Below are positions 1 to 9,377 of a stretch of 64,000 bases of DNA, one piece after another. The position numbers and the translations under genes are program-made. Source of the stretch: Fluviicola sp. (GTDB lineage Bacteria > Bacteroidota > Bacteroidia > Flavobacteriales_D > Crocinitomicaceae); NCBI GenBank assembly GCA_017983675.1, contig JAGOAZ010000006.1:62001-126000 (forward strand), in the 5' to 3' direction. The notes below the pieces were generated by a model, which saw only the letters and a program-made list of their open reading frames with translations, ran no database searches and was not told where the DNA came from. Numbering within the stretch: the first letter of the stretch is position 1; each line of letters starts with the position of its first letter.

Positions 1-1737
1 TTCAAAAAAGCAATCCAACTCAATCCTTATCACTCCCCTTCTGGATCAACGCATTATTTACTCGGAAATATGTTATACGAAACAGGTGAATACCAAGATG
101 CAATCAATACATTAAAAACGTTTGTTTCCAATAAAAATGCAAATCCTGAATATGTTAAGGACGCAAATCATGTCATTGCTTCAGCTGAATTTGCATTAAA
201 TGCACTGAAAAATCCGGTTCAATTCAATCCCATTAATTTGGGTCCCGGAATAAACACTGCTGATCCTGAATATTTCCCAACATTAACTGTTGACGGCCAA
301 ACAATGCTGTTTACACGCTTAGTAACAGATGAACGGGTTCAAAATCCGAATAAAAAACAAGAAGACTTTTTTGTTTCCAACTTATCGGGAAATCGCGTTT
401 GGGAAAAAGCTTTTCCTATGCCACCATCTATCAACACCGTTCAAAACGAAGGAGCACCAACTATTTCAGCCGATGGTCGAAGTTTAATATTTGTGGCTTG
501 TGCAATGAATGATGCAGGAGAATATGGCGAAAATCGTCAAGGAAAAGGTAGTTGTGATTTATTTATAACGAAACGATTAGGAAACCGTTGGAGTAATCCT
601 GAAAACTTACCCGGTTTTGTAAATACCAACAAATGGGAATCGCAACCTTCTTTATCTGCAGATGGAAAGACCTTGTATTTTATTCGTGGTCTTAAAAATA
701 GCAAACAACAAAACGACGCAGATATTTTTGTATCGACGCTTTTGGAAGATGGTCGTTGGGGCGCTCCTACTCGCTTACCAAATACCATTAATACAGATCA
801 AACAGAAGAATCGGTATTAATTCATCCCGACGGAAAAACATTGTACTTTTCTTCGCGCGGCCACAAAGGATTAGGTGGATTAGATATTTTTGTTGCGCGA
901 TTGGATGAAAATGGAAACTGGGGAACACCAGAAAACATGGGCTATCCTATCAATACTCGTTTTGATGAAAACTCATTGATGGTAGATGCAAATGGTGAAT
1001 TAGCTTTTTTTGCATCTAATAGAACAGGTGGATTTGGGGATTTAGACATTTATTATTTCGAATTACCCGAAAAATTCAAACCAATTCGAACACTTTATTT
1101 TGATGGTTTAGTCTTTGACAAAACGACCAAAAAACCGCTACCTGGTAAATTCTCACTGATTGATTTAAAAACGGGTAAAGAAGTAACACGAGCTGAAGCA
1201 GATCAGTTGACAGGTAACTTTACTGTATCTCTTCCATTAAACGGTGATTATGCATTAAATGTCAGTTACCCTGGATATAATTTCTATTCTGCCAATTTCA
1301 ATATGAAATTACCGGAAAACCAAGAAGTTGTTCATATGGATGTACCATTGATTCCTGTGAACACGATAGAAACAATAACATTGAATAATGTTTTCTTCGC
1401 GTTGAACCAAGCAATTTTGCAACAAGAATCGTTTATTGAATTGGCGAAACTTATTTCTTTTCTTAAAGCAAATCCTTCGTTAACTATTGAAATTGGTGGT
1501 CACACCGATACACGAGGAGACGAAAAAGAAAATCAAAAACTTGCTGAATTACGCGCCAAATCAGTCGTTGACTATTTGATCCAAAATGGAATAGCAGTAA
1601 ATCGATTGCAATTCAAAGGTTATGGTGAAACACAACCAAAAATTACCGATCAAGCGATTAGCTTATTAAAAACAGAACAGGATAAAGAAAAAGCTCATCA
1701 ACAAAATAGACGAACCGAATATAAAATTTTGAACTGA
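1..1737 (+). CDS. PorE-like T9SS-associated protein (TPR, WD40/PD40 propeller, CRD, OmpA), 5' end outside window
   Basis: The open frame runs in from base 1, so the start and any signal or lipobox lie upstream; the first ATG at 70 is internal. Visible order: end of a TPR segment (about bases 1-170), a PD40-type beta-propeller with repeated 'SADGKTLYF' and 'HPDGKTLYFSS' blades (about 230-1070), a carboxypeptidase-regulatory-like domain (about 1090-1360), and an OmpA C-terminal peptidoglycan-binding domain with 'GGHTDTRG' and 'NRRTEY' (about 1380-1735). This four-part order is that of PorE, which is known to tie the type IX secretion machinery to peptidoglycan. The stop codon overlaps the next gene's ATG by one base, suggesting co-transcription. 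The role as true PorE rather than a paralogue is inference. Confidence 0.8.
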   Translation, partial: FKKAIQLNPYHSPSGSTHYLLGNMLYETGEYQDAINTLKTFVSNKNANPEYVKDANHVIASAEFALNALKNPVQFNPINLGPGINTADPEYFPTLTVDGQTMLFTRLVTDERVQNPNKKQEDFFVSNLSGNRVWEKAFPMPPSINTVQNEGAPTISADGRSLIFVACAMNDAGEYGENRQGKGSCDLFITKRLGNRWSNPENLPGFVNTNKWESQPSLSADGKTLYFIRGLKNSKQQNDADIFVSTLLEDGRWGAPTRLPNTINTDQTEESVLIHPDGKTLYFSSRGHKGLGGLDIFVARLDENGNWGTPENMGYPINTRFDENSLMVDANGELAFFASNRTGGFGDLDIYYFELPEKFKPIRTLYFDGLVFDKTTKKPLPGKFSLIDLKTGKEVTRAEADQLTGNFTVSLPLNGDYALNVSYPGYNFYSANFNMKLPENQEVVHMDVPLIPVNTIETITLNNVFFALNQAILQQESFIELAKLISFLKANPSLTIEIGGHTDTRGDEKENQKLAELRAKSVVDYLIQNGIAVNRLQFKGYGETQPKITDQAISLLKTEQDKEKAHQQNRRTEYKILN

Positions 1738-2624
1738 TGCATTTACTCAAACTGACACGACCTATCAACCTCATCGTTATTGCCCTTACAATGGTTGGCA
1801 TACGTTTTTTATACTTGAAAAATCATTCTGTTGATCCGTATTTCAATACGACAATTGAAAAAATTGATTTTTTTCTTTTGGTTTTTTCTACTGTTATAAT
1901 TGCAGCTGGTGGAAACATCATCAATGATTATTTTGATGTGAAAGCAGACAAAGTAAACAAACCAAACAAAGTGATTATCGGTAAATATGTGAAACCACGT
2001 TTGGCTATCGTTTTACATTGGACATTGAATTTTATCGCATTTTCAATTGCCCTTTATTTGAGTTGGAAACAACATTCTTTTTGGTATTTATTTATTCATT
2101 TGTTTAGCATTAATGCACTTTGGATTTATTCAACACAATTAAAACGTCGTTTTTTGATTGGCAACCTTGTCATCGCAGCTTTAACCGGATTAGTTCCGAT
2201 TCTTAGTGCAATTTATTTCATTCATTACATGCCACAAGAAAGCAACAACCTAGCAACATCGTATCAAGTGATTTACCTGGCAAGTTTTGCAGCTTTACTG
2301 AATTTCATTCGTGAGATTATCAAAGACATGGAAGATGTAAAAGGAGATTTACTATTACGCGCAACAACAATTCCAATTAAAATTGGTATTACAAAATCAA
2401 AACGCATCGTTATTGTTCTTTTACTAGCAACATTGTTATTTGCAATATTTCTTGTTTCCAGTTATTTTCAATATTTATCAGTGCTTCAAATATCCCTTAC
2501 ATTAATCATGGGGCTTTGCTTTTTATTAGTGATCTATTATACAGCTAAGAACCAATTAAAGGCAGCGGATCGCATATTGAAAATCGCAATGATTATTGGT
2601 TGTACTTTACCTTTTTACTGGTAA
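1737..2624 (+). CDS. UbiA-family prenyltransferase (geranylgeranylglycerol-phosphate geranylgeranyltransferase-like)
   Basis: A 295-residue polytopic membrane protein. The first Asp-rich motif is N63-D64-Y-F-D67 with D71 and N74, matching the NDxxDxxxD site that binds Mg and prenyl diphosphate in UbiA enzymes. A second Asp-rich loop, 'IKDMEDVKGD', lies near residues 193-203. Eight or so hydrophobic helices are readable. Bacteroidota members are usually annotated as geranylgeranylglycerol-phosphate geranylgeranyltransferase; the prenyl acceptor cannot be read from sequence. It sits between the PorE-like gene (1-base overlap) and maf (4-base gap), so the three look like one operon. Confidence 0.85.
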   Translation: MHLLKLTRPINLIVIALTMVGIRFLYLKNHSVDPYFNTTIEKIDFFLLVFSTVIIAAGGNIINDYFDVKADKVNKPNKVIIGKYVKPRLAIVLHWTLNFIAFSIALYLSWKQHSFWYLFIHLFSINALWIYSTQLKRRFLIGNLVIAALTGLVPILSAIYFIHYMPQESNNLATSYQVIYLASFAALLNFIREIIKDMEDVKGDLLLRATTIPIKIGITKSKRIVIVLLLATLLFAIFLVSSYFQYLSVLQISLTLIMGLCFLLVIYYTAKNQLKAADRILKIAMIIGCTLPFYW

Positions 2625-2628
2625 TTAA

Positions 2629-3213
2629 ATGAAAAAAAAAATCATATTAGGTTCTGGATCGCCCAGAAGAAAAGAATTGCTTGCCGCTTTGGGCTATAAC
2701 TTTGAAGTGCGAACAAAGGACACAGATGAAAGTTATCCAACAGCAATGTCCTGTGAAGAAGTTCCAGCTTTTTTAGCGAAACAAAAAGCAGCTGCTTTAC
2801 TTTCCGAATTAAATGAAGATGAGTTGTTGATTTGCGCTGACACAGTCGTGATTTTGGATAACCAAATTCTTGGTAAACCGGCCAACAACGATGAAGCTTC
2901 TGAAATGTTGAACTTTTTATCAGGTAAAACACACAAAGTCATAACGGGCGTTTTTATCGGTGACTCAAAACAAGAAGTCATATTTTCAGACACAACAGAA
3001 GTGACATTCAACACGTTGAGTGAAAATCAGATTAATTATTATATCGAGAATTATCAACCTTTTGACAAAGCTGGTTCATACGGAATTCAAGAATGGATAG
3101 GTTTTATTGGAGTAGCTTCAATAACCGGAACTTATGCAAATGTAATGGGATTGCCAACACATGAAATTTTTGCTGTTTTATCAAAAAAATTCAAGTTATT
3201 ACCTGTGAATTAA
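2629..3213 (+). CDS. maf: Maf family nucleotide pyrophosphatase
   Basis: A 194-residue cytoplasmic protein. It has the N-terminal Maf signature 'GSGSPRRKELL' (residues 8-18), the catalytic Asp in 'CADTVV', 'KPANNDEA', and the later 'DKAGSYGIQEWIG' and 'GTYANVMGLP' motifs. Maf proteins hydrolyse non-canonical or pyrimidine nucleoside triphosphates to monophosphates and are linked to septum inhibition. The closing motifs resemble the dTTP/UTP-type (YhdE) branch, but that subgroup call is inference. It is the last gene of the run starting with the PorE-like gene. Confidence 0.92.
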   Translation: MKKKIILGSGSPRRKELLAALGYNFEVRTKDTDESYPTAMSCEEVPAFLAKQKAAALLSELNEDELLICADTVVILDNQILGKPANNDEASEMLNFLSGKTHKVITGVFIGDSKQEVIFSDTTEVTFNTLSENQINYYIENYQPFDKAGSYGIQEWIGFIGVASITGTYANVMGLPTHEIFAVLSKKFKLLPVN

Positions 3214-3284
3214 TTCGTTACGTAAATCTACTTAAACACCTAATAAGCAACTGATTTAAGTTTTCTAAGTCTAGAATTTGTTTG

Positions 3285-3293
3285 TAACTTTGC
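3285..3293 (+). promoter_or_regulatory. Candidate -7 promoter element TAACTTTGC for the T9SS substrate gene
   Basis: Matches the Bacteroidota sigma-A -7 consensus TAnnTTTG, 114 bases before the start at 3407. No convincing -33 TTG lies at the usual 19-21 base spacing. This implies a roughly 105-base leader. Confidence 0.45.
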
Positions 3294-3406
3294 AAATTGA
3301 AATTATAGATAGAAAACACCTCTCTATCTACTAATTTTGTGTTAAAAAACCTACCATACAATTGTCATTACTTTTGTACGGTGGATTTAAATTTAAACCT
3401 ATTAAT

Positions 3407-6400
3407 ATGAGAAAATTAATTTTTCTATTTTCATTATTAACATCAATTGGCTCTTTTTCACAAGTTGCTGATTTTAGTGCTAGTTCAACAACAATCTGTG
3501 TTGGTGGAAGCGTTACTTTTACCAATTTATCAGTCGGTGCAACATCATTCGCATGGACATTTATTGATGGTGCAAGTTCTCAAACTTCGACATTAACCAA
3601 TCCGGTAATTTCGTACAACACGCCAGGAACGTATTCGGTAATTTTAACAGCTAGTAATAGTTCTACATCTGATACTGAAGTCAAAACCAATTTAATAACT
3701 GTTATTCCTACAGCTACTATTACGCTTACTTCTGGATTAGGTTCTAATAATCAAAGTGTTTGTGCGAACTCACCATTTACAATTACTTATAATATTGCAG
3801 GTGCAACTGGAGCAAACGTTACGTTTACACCGCTTTCTGCTGGAGCTACAAGTAGTTTTGTCGCTACTCCATCTGGTGGAACATTAACAATATCTGGATC
3901 TCCTTCCAATCCGTTTACTTATTCAGTTGCGACAACAGGTGGCTTTTGTGCATCAGTTTCCGCAAGTGGAAGTGTTGCAATTACGCCAGCTCCAACGTTA
4001 AGCTTAACTTCCGCTCCTGCAACTGCTAATCAAACTGTTTGTTTGAATTCAAACATCGCTACAATTAATTATTCGTTTGGTGGAAGCGCAACAAATGTGA
4101 ACATTACAGGTTTACCTCCAGGAGTGTTTTTTGCTACTACATCACTTTCCGCTTCCATTAGTGGAACTCCTTCAACAGCTGGTACATTCAACTATTTAGT
4201 GGTGACGACTGGAGGAAATTGCACACCTGATTCTCTTACAGGAACGATTCAAGTTGACTCTGTTCCTACATTGACATTACAATCTGCTATTGCTACAACA
4301 AATCAATCTGTTTGTGCAAACGATTCAATAACAGCAATTACTTACTTGGTAGGTGGAAGTGCAAGTGGTGCAAGTGTAACCGGTTTACCTGCAGGAATTA
4401 CAGGTAACTTTTCAAGTGGTTTGTTTACGATTACTGGAAGCAGTTCTGTAACAGGTACACACAATTACACCGTAACAACTTCAGGAAGTGGTTGTCCTGC
4501 TGTTTCATTAACTGGATCTATTGTTATTTCAACTGCTCCTACGCTGTCTTTAAGCTCTGCAATCGGAACAGATTCACAAACTGTTTGTTTAAACGCTAAC
4601 ATAACGACAATCGGTTATTTGTTCGGAGGAAGTGCAACAAATGTGAACATTACTGGATTACCATCTGGTGTGGTTTTTGCTACAACTTCACTTTCAGCGT
4701 CCATAAGTGGAACACCTTCAACTGTTGGTACGTTCAATTATTTAGTAGTCACAACTGGTGGTGCTTGTGCACCAGATTCACTTTCAGGACAAATCATTGT
4801 CGATACTGCACATGTACTTACACTTCAAAGTTCAGTACCAACTACGAATCAAACTATTTGTGCGAATGATTCAATAACACCAATTATTTATGCTGTAAGT
4901 GGAAGTGCAACTGGTGCAACTGTTTCTGGTCTTCCAGCTGGTTTATCGGGTAGTTTTTCAAGTGGATTATTTACTATTTCAGGAAGTAGTGCTGTAACAG
5001 GTACACATAACTATACTGTATCAACTTCAGGAGGCGGATGTCCTTCAATATCGTTAACAGGAATTATTACTTTATCGATTGCCCCTACTTTAACGTTAAC
5101 TTCTGCAAGTATTACCGATACTCAAACAGTTTGTTTGAATTCAGGAATTACAACAATAACATATGATTTTGGTGGCGGAGCAACGAATGCGTCAGTTTCT
5201 GGACTACCAGCAAATGTCTTTTTTGCTACATCATCCTCTTCTGTATCAATCAGTGGTTCTCCAGCTGTAGTTGGTCAATTTATTTATCAAATTGAAACAA
5301 TTGGAGGTGCTTGTACCCCAGATACTATGTTCGGTCAAATCAATGTTGATACAATACCAACATTGGTTCTAGCTTCCGCTATAGGAAGTTCGCACCAAAC
5401 AATTTGTGAAAACAGTAACCTTGCGCCATTAGATTTCACATTTGGTGGTGGTGCTACCGGAGCAACGTTAACTGGTCTTCCGCTTACTATTTCATCAGTT
5501 ATTACAACAAATAATTTAGCAATTACGGGATCTATTGCAACTGCAGGTACTTTTCCTTACACGATAACAACAACAGGTGGAACTTGTCCAGCAGTTACAT
5601 TTGATGATACTTTATTTGTACAAACAGCTCCAACAATTTCACTTTCTTCCGCATTATTAACCGATAGTCAAACTATATGTAATAATACTGCAATTGTTCC
5701 AATCGAATATACATTTGGCGGTTCTGCGACAAGTATCACCGTTATAGGTTTACCAAATGGTTTAACAACATCAACTACCGGTTCGCTTTTAACAATATCT
5801 GGTACTGCCTTACAATCAGGTACATTTAATTATACTGCATTTACTGTCGGTGGTGTTTGTGCGCCAGACACGCTAATCGGAACAATTGTTGTTGAAAGTC
5901 CATTTATCACATTAATCAGTCCTGCTTATTCAAATAATCAATTGATTTGTCACAACAGTCCAATCGATACAATTCGCTATTTAATTACTGGTTTTGTGTC
6001 AACTTATGATTTACCAGCTGGTGTTTCTACTTCCATTTCAACTGGATCACCAGATACACTTACCATTTTTGGAACGCCTACCGTTTCAGGAAGTTATTTT
6101 TACACCATTCAATATAATGGACTTTGTGGTAATGCTTTGGTTGTTGGTAGTTTAACTGTTCTAGATTCAATTGTAAACAACGTTATTGGAAATGACACAA
6201 CAGTTTGTCATGATAATATCTTTCAATTTTCAGGTACAACATTTACAAACACTGGTGTAACTGCTTATAATTATTCATGGGAAAATGCGCCAACAGCTAC
6301 TGGACCATGGACTCCAGCACCAGGAGTGAATAACCTTGTTGCTTATTCAAATAATGCTGAAATATCTGTAACGCTTCCTTTTTATAGAAGAATTGTAACA

Positions 6401-7513
6401 AATGGTTCGTGCATAGATTCTTCCAATGTGGTTCAGTTATCAATTGATTCTTTACCAACTGCAAGTAATACAATCGCTAACTACACAATCTGTAGCAATG
6501 ATACCGTTAACGTTTCTGGTTTGACAATTGTCAATGCTTCTCCAAATGGTTGGTCAACTACTGGTAGTGGTGTTTTACAGAATATGGGCGGAATCACACC
6601 ACAATATATTCCATCATTAGCAGATGCTGGAACAACCGTATTGTTAACGTATAATGTAATCAGTAATAATACATGTTCACCTCAATCGTTAACAGGAACT
6701 ATCGGTATTGTTGTTGCTCCTATTCCAGTTGCTTTAGCTGGATCAAGTGCAACTATTTGTGCAAATGGAACTGAAATAAACATTCCTGGAACGCAAGCAT
6801 TAAACGGAATTATTTCATGGACAACAACTGGAAATGGATCACTATCAGATTCAACAGTTCTATCGCCTACTTACACAACAACTTTAGCAGATACAGGAGA
6901 TACGTTGTTATTTACAATGATTGTATCTGACACAAGTTGTACTAACTCATTAAGTGATACGGCACAATTTCAACTATTTGTTGATCCTATTGGCATTAAT
7001 CCAGCAATAAATGCTTTTGCAGGTGACGATGTTACAATCGAATTAGGCGATTCCATTCAATTAGAAGCTACCGGTGTCGCTATCACAACTTGGGATTGGT
7101 CTCCTGGAATGGAATTAAACGATAGTACTATTTTCAATCCAATCGCTTCACCAATTGATACAACAGCGTTTATTCTAACTGTATATGATATTAATGGATG
7201 TATTGATACAGACACATTAATGGTCAATGTCATTCCAATTTCAGATTTCTTCATACCAAACTTGTTTTCACCAAACGGCGATGGATCGAATGACTTCTGG
7301 GAAATACCAAAACTTCCATATTATCCAAACACCTTGGTTACAATTATCAACCGTGAAGGTATGGAAGTATATCGCAACGCAAATTATGACAATTCGTGGG
7401 ATGGTAAATACGATGGAAAAGAATTACCAGAAGCAACCTATTATTATTATATAAAACTTGCGACAAACGATAAAGTGTACAAAGGCGCAGTAACTATATT
7501 AAGAAATAAATAA
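3407..7513 (+). CDS. Large secreted repeat protein with T9SS type-B sorting domain (gliding-motility-type C-terminus)
   Basis: I start at ATG 3407 because it opens directly onto a signal peptide ('MRKLIFLFSLLTSIGSFSQ'); the upstream TTG at 3362 would bury it. The 1368-residue protein has a PKD-like domain (about residues 22-105, 'PGTYSVILTASNS'), then nine Ig-like units of about 91 residues starting 'QTVCxN', then further beta-rich Cys-containing segments. It ends in an approximately 85-residue type-B C-terminal domain with 'NLFSPNGDGSNDFW', 'NREGMEVYRN', 'WDGKYDGKELP' and 'YKGAVTILRNK'. Such proteins cross the outer membrane by T9SS and are held at the surface or released. The PorP/SprF gene 21 bases downstream is the usual partner for type-B cargo. 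Confidence 0.93.
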   Translation: MRKLIFLFSLLTSIGSFSQVADFSASSTTICVGGSVTFTNLSVGATSFAWTFIDGASSQTSTLTNPVISYNTPGTYSVILTASNSSTSDTEVKTNLITVIPTATITLTSGLGSNNQSVCANSPFTITYNIAGATGANVTFTPLSAGATSSFVATPSGGTLTISGSPSNPFTYSVATTGGFCASVSASGSVAITPAPTLSLTSAPATANQTVCLNSNIATINYSFGGSATNVNITGLPPGVFFATTSLSASISGTPSTAGTFNYLVVTTGGNCTPDSLTGTIQVDSVPTLTLQSAIATTNQSVCANDSITAITYLVGGSASGASVTGLPAGITGNFSSGLFTITGSSSVTGTHNYTVTTSGSGCPAVSLTGSIVISTAPTLSLSSAIGTDSQTVCLNANITTIGYLFGGSATNVNITGLPSGVVFATTSLSASISGTPSTVGTFNYLVVTTGGACAPDSLSGQIIVDTAHVLTLQSSVPTTNQTICANDSITPIIYAVSGSATGATVSGLPAGLSGSFSSGLFTISGSSAVTGTHNYTVSTSGGGCPSISLTGIITLSIAPTLTLTSASITDTQTVCLNSGITTITYDFGGGATNASVSGLPANVFFATSSSSVSISGSPAVVGQFIYQIETIGGACTPDTMFGQINVDTIPTLVLASAIGSSHQTICENSNLAPLDFTFGGGATGATLTGLPLTISSVITTNNLAITGSIATAGTFPYTITTTGGTCPAVTFDDTLFVQTAPTISLSSALLTDSQTICNNTAIVPIEYTFGGSATSITVIGLPNGLTTSTTGSLLTISGTALQSGTFNYTAFTVGGVCAPDTLIGTIVVESPFITLISPAYSNNQLICHNSPIDTIRYLITGFVSTYDLPAGVSTSISTGSPDTLTIFGTPTVSGSYFYTIQYNGLCGNALVVGSLTVLDSIVNNVIGNDTTVCHDNIFQFSGTTFTNTGVTAYNYSWENAPTATGPWTPAPGVNNLVAYSNNAEISVTLPFYRRIVTNGSCIDSSNVVQLSIDSLPTASNTIANYTICSNDTVNVSGLTIVNASPNGWSTTGSGVLQNMGGITPQYIPSLADAGTTVLLTYNVISNNTCSPQSLTGTIGIVVAPIPVALAGSSATICANGTEINIPGTQALNGIISWTTTGNGSLSDSTVLSPTYTTTLADTGDTLLFTMIVSDTSCTNSLSDTAQFQLFVDPIGINPAINAFAGDDVTIELGDSIQLEATGVAITTWDWSPGMELNDSTIFNPIASPIDTTAFILTVYDINGCIDTDTLMVNVIPISDFFIPNLFSPNGDGSNDFWEIPKLPYYPNTLVTIINREGMEVYRNANYDNSWDGKYDGKELPEATYYYYIKLATNDKVYKGAVTILRNK
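3740..6010 (+). repeat. Tandem 273-bp coding repeat (nine units) with alternating A/B types
   Basis: The conserved Cys codon of the 'T(V/I)CxN' motif falls at 3761, 4040, 4313, 4586, 4859, 5132, 5405, 5678 and 5948. The spacings are 279, 273 six times, and 270. Neighbouring units differ in type: A units carry 'FATTSLSASISG' and end 'CTPDS'; B units carry 'CANDSIT', 'GNFSSGLFTI' and 'GCPAVS'. The best-conserved match is therefore to the unit two steps away (546 bp). Confidence 0.9.
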
Positions 7514-7534
7514 TCACATTTAAGATTCGAAAAC

Positions 7535-9052
7535 ATGAAAACATTATTATATATTTCAATTTGTTGCTCGTTACTTGTTACTTCCATTTCATTTGGACAG
7601 CAAACACCTTTTAGCAGTCATTATTATATCAATATGATGACCATTAATCCTGCTTTAACTGGAACAAGCGAAAATACACAAGCTTTCTTATCACACAGAA
7701 GTCAATTTTCAGGATTAAATGGTGGACCTCAAACAAGTTACCTTTCATTAGATGGCCCAACATTGAGTAAAAAATTCGGTATTGGATTTACAGCTTTGAA
7801 TGATGTAACTTCTATTTTGGCGCGTACTAATTTCATGGTGAATTATGCGTATTCATTGAAACTAGGTGATAACTCATCTTTGCGTTTTGGATTAGCTGCA
7901 GGAGTTCAAAATAACCGAATCGATTTTGACAAAGCGCAAGTAGTTGATCAAAACGATCAAATTCTTTTTGGCCCTAGACAAACTCAAAACGTCTTTAATG
8001 CTGATTTTGGATTGGCATTAAACCTGAAGAAATTCCAATTAGGATTCGCAGTTCCTCAATTATTGAACAATGAGCCTTTGTTTACAACAAATACGGGTAA
8101 TGATTTGATTTATACTACAAAACGTCACATTCGATCAACGATCAAATACGAATTTGCATTTGGTGAAAATGGTAAAAACGTTTTTTATCCATTAGTAATG
8201 ATCAGAGCGGTAAAAGGTGCGCCAATTCAATATGATATCAACGCTGTTCTTGATTTCAAGAAACGTGCTTGGTTTGGTGTAACGTACCACAGTAATTACG
8301 CCGTTGCTGTAAGTGCCGGTCTTCGATTAGACAATTTTGCAATTGGTTATGCGCATGACTTTGTTTTGTCGAAAGTTGCAAATTACAGCAAACGATCTTC
8401 TGAAATTGTATTAAGCTATCAATTTGGTGAAAAAGACAAAGCGCAACAAGTAATCAATGAAGAATTGAAAAAACAAATTGCTTTGAACAATAAAAAAGTG
8501 AATGAGAACATCGATGAATTAGAATTATTGAAAGAGCAAACTGATTCTCTTAAAATGAAAACTGATTCTTTGAAAACTGAATTAGAAAAGTCAACTTCAA
8601 AAGTGAATGAATTGTCTAAAAATGTGAATTCAACCATTGATGCGCAAAATGCTATTAAAAATGATTTGAACAATACACAACAAAGAATCAATAATGGTCA
8701 GAATTTAAACAATCAACAACAAAACGATAACAAACCGTATGTGAAACCTGTTTTACCTACCAACGAAAAAGTTATTTCAGGTAACAAAGCAGATTTTGTT
8801 GATGAAAATGGAAACGAAGCTCAAGCTGGCTTCTATGTCGTTGTAGGAGCATTTGGTGTGGCAAACAATGCTACAAATTACAAAGCTGGCTGTATTAACT
8901 CAGGAATTACGCAAACAGCTATTCTTTGGAACAAATCAAGAGGCGTTCGAGAAGTTTATGTCTTCTATTCGTTAGACAGATCGGAAGCAGTAGTTGAAAA
9001 ATTAAAATATGTCGTCGATCATCCGAAAGTTTGGATATTGAAACTAGACTAA
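7535..9052 (+). CDS. PorP/SprF-family T9SS membrane protein with C-terminal coiled coil and SPOR-like domain
   Basis: A 505-residue protein with a signal peptide ending near 'SISFGQ'. Residues about 23-300 form the PorP/SprF beta-barrel ('HYYINMMTINPALTGT', 'FSGLNGGPQTSYLSLDGP'). Residues about 305-385 are a charged, heptad-like coiled coil ('NENIDELELLKEQTDSLKMK'). Residues about 430-505 resemble a SPOR peptidoglycan-binding module ('GFYVVVGAFG' to 'HPKVWILKLD'). PorP/SprF proteins sit in the outer membrane and serve type-B cargo at the T9SS. The gene directly follows such a cargo gene and probably shares its transcript. The barrel call is firm; the SPOR assignment is by eye. Confidence 0.88.
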   Translation: MKTLLYISICCSLLVTSISFGQQTPFSSHYYINMMTINPALTGTSENTQAFLSHRSQFSGLNGGPQTSYLSLDGPTLSKKFGIGFTALNDVTSILARTNFMVNYAYSLKLGDNSSLRFGLAAGVQNNRIDFDKAQVVDQNDQILFGPRQTQNVFNADFGLALNLKKFQLGFAVPQLLNNEPLFTTNTGNDLIYTTKRHIRSTIKYEFAFGENGKNVFYPLVMIRAVKGAPIQYDINAVLDFKKRAWFGVTYHSNYAVAVSAGLRLDNFAIGYAHDFVLSKVANYSKRSSEIVLSYQFGEKDKAQQVINEELKKQIALNNKKVNENIDELELLKEQTDSLKMKTDSLKTELEKSTSKVNELSKNVNSTIDAQNAIKNDLNNTQQRINNGQNLNNQQQNDNKPYVKPVLPTNEKVISGNKADFVDENGNEAQAGFYVVVGAFGVANNATNYKAGCINSGITQTAILWNKSRGVREVYVFYSLDRSEAVVEKLKYVVDHPKVWILKLD

Positions 9053-9066
9053 GCTAAAAAAACTAG

Positions 9067-9096
9067 AAAAGCAGGATTTATTCCTGCTTTTTTTTG
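9067..9096 (+). terminator. Rho-independent terminator after the porP/sprF gene
   Basis: A perfect 10-bp stem, AAAAGCAGGA (9067-9076) with TCCTGCTTTT (9082-9091), a 5-base loop, and a following T run. It closes the two-gene T9SS cargo/barrel unit. Confidence 0.9.
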
Positions 9097-9141
9097 CTCG
9101 TTACTTTTGGTAACATAGGTTACAACTAAAGTTCTGTCTAT

Positions 9142-9168
9142 TAACTAAGTTTATAAAAAAGTTAGTTA
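9142..9168 (+). promoter_or_regulatory. Inverted repeat overlapping the start codon of the YgaP-like gene
   Basis: TAACTAA (9142-9148) is complementary to TTAGTTA (9162-9168), with a 13-base loop. The second arm reaches the A of the start codon, so a leader hairpin could cover the initiation region. A second short arm pair, GTAAC (9110-9114) and GTTAC (9119-9123), lies upstream. Both are AT-rich and may be chance. Confidence 0.25.
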
Positions 9169-9368
9169 TGAAAAAGAATGTCGGAAATGTAGATGGTATA
9201 ATTCGTTTGATCGTTGCTGCGCTAATTGTATTGTTTTATGGAATTGGATTGATTAGCGGAACAACGGCTTTGATATTAATGCTTGTTGCACTAATTTTTG
9301 CAGTTACGAGTTTGGTTCGTGTTTGTCCACTTTATTTACCTTTTGGTATTTCAACACGCAAAAAGTAA
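9168..9368 (+). CDS. YgaP-like (DUF2892) inner membrane protein
   Basis: A 66-residue protein with 'NVGNVDGIIRLIVAAL' followed by two hydrophobic helices (about residues 9-27 and 31-50) and the closing 'CPLYLPFGIST'. This is the compact DUF2892/YgaP-like transmembrane module, which in some proteins is fused to rhodanese. Here it stands alone. The function is unknown. It is flanked by the terminator at 9067-9096 and by convergent ispH, so it is probably monocistronic. Confidence 0.85.
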   Translation: MKKNVGNVDGIIRLIVAALIVLFYGIGLISGTTALILMLVALIFAVTSLVRVCPLYLPFGISTRKK

Positions 9369-9377
9369 TCTTTATTA

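Noticed and set aside
3362..3406. TTG start 15 codons upstream for the T9SS substrate
   Set aside because: It would place polar residues before the signal peptide that begins at ATG 3407.
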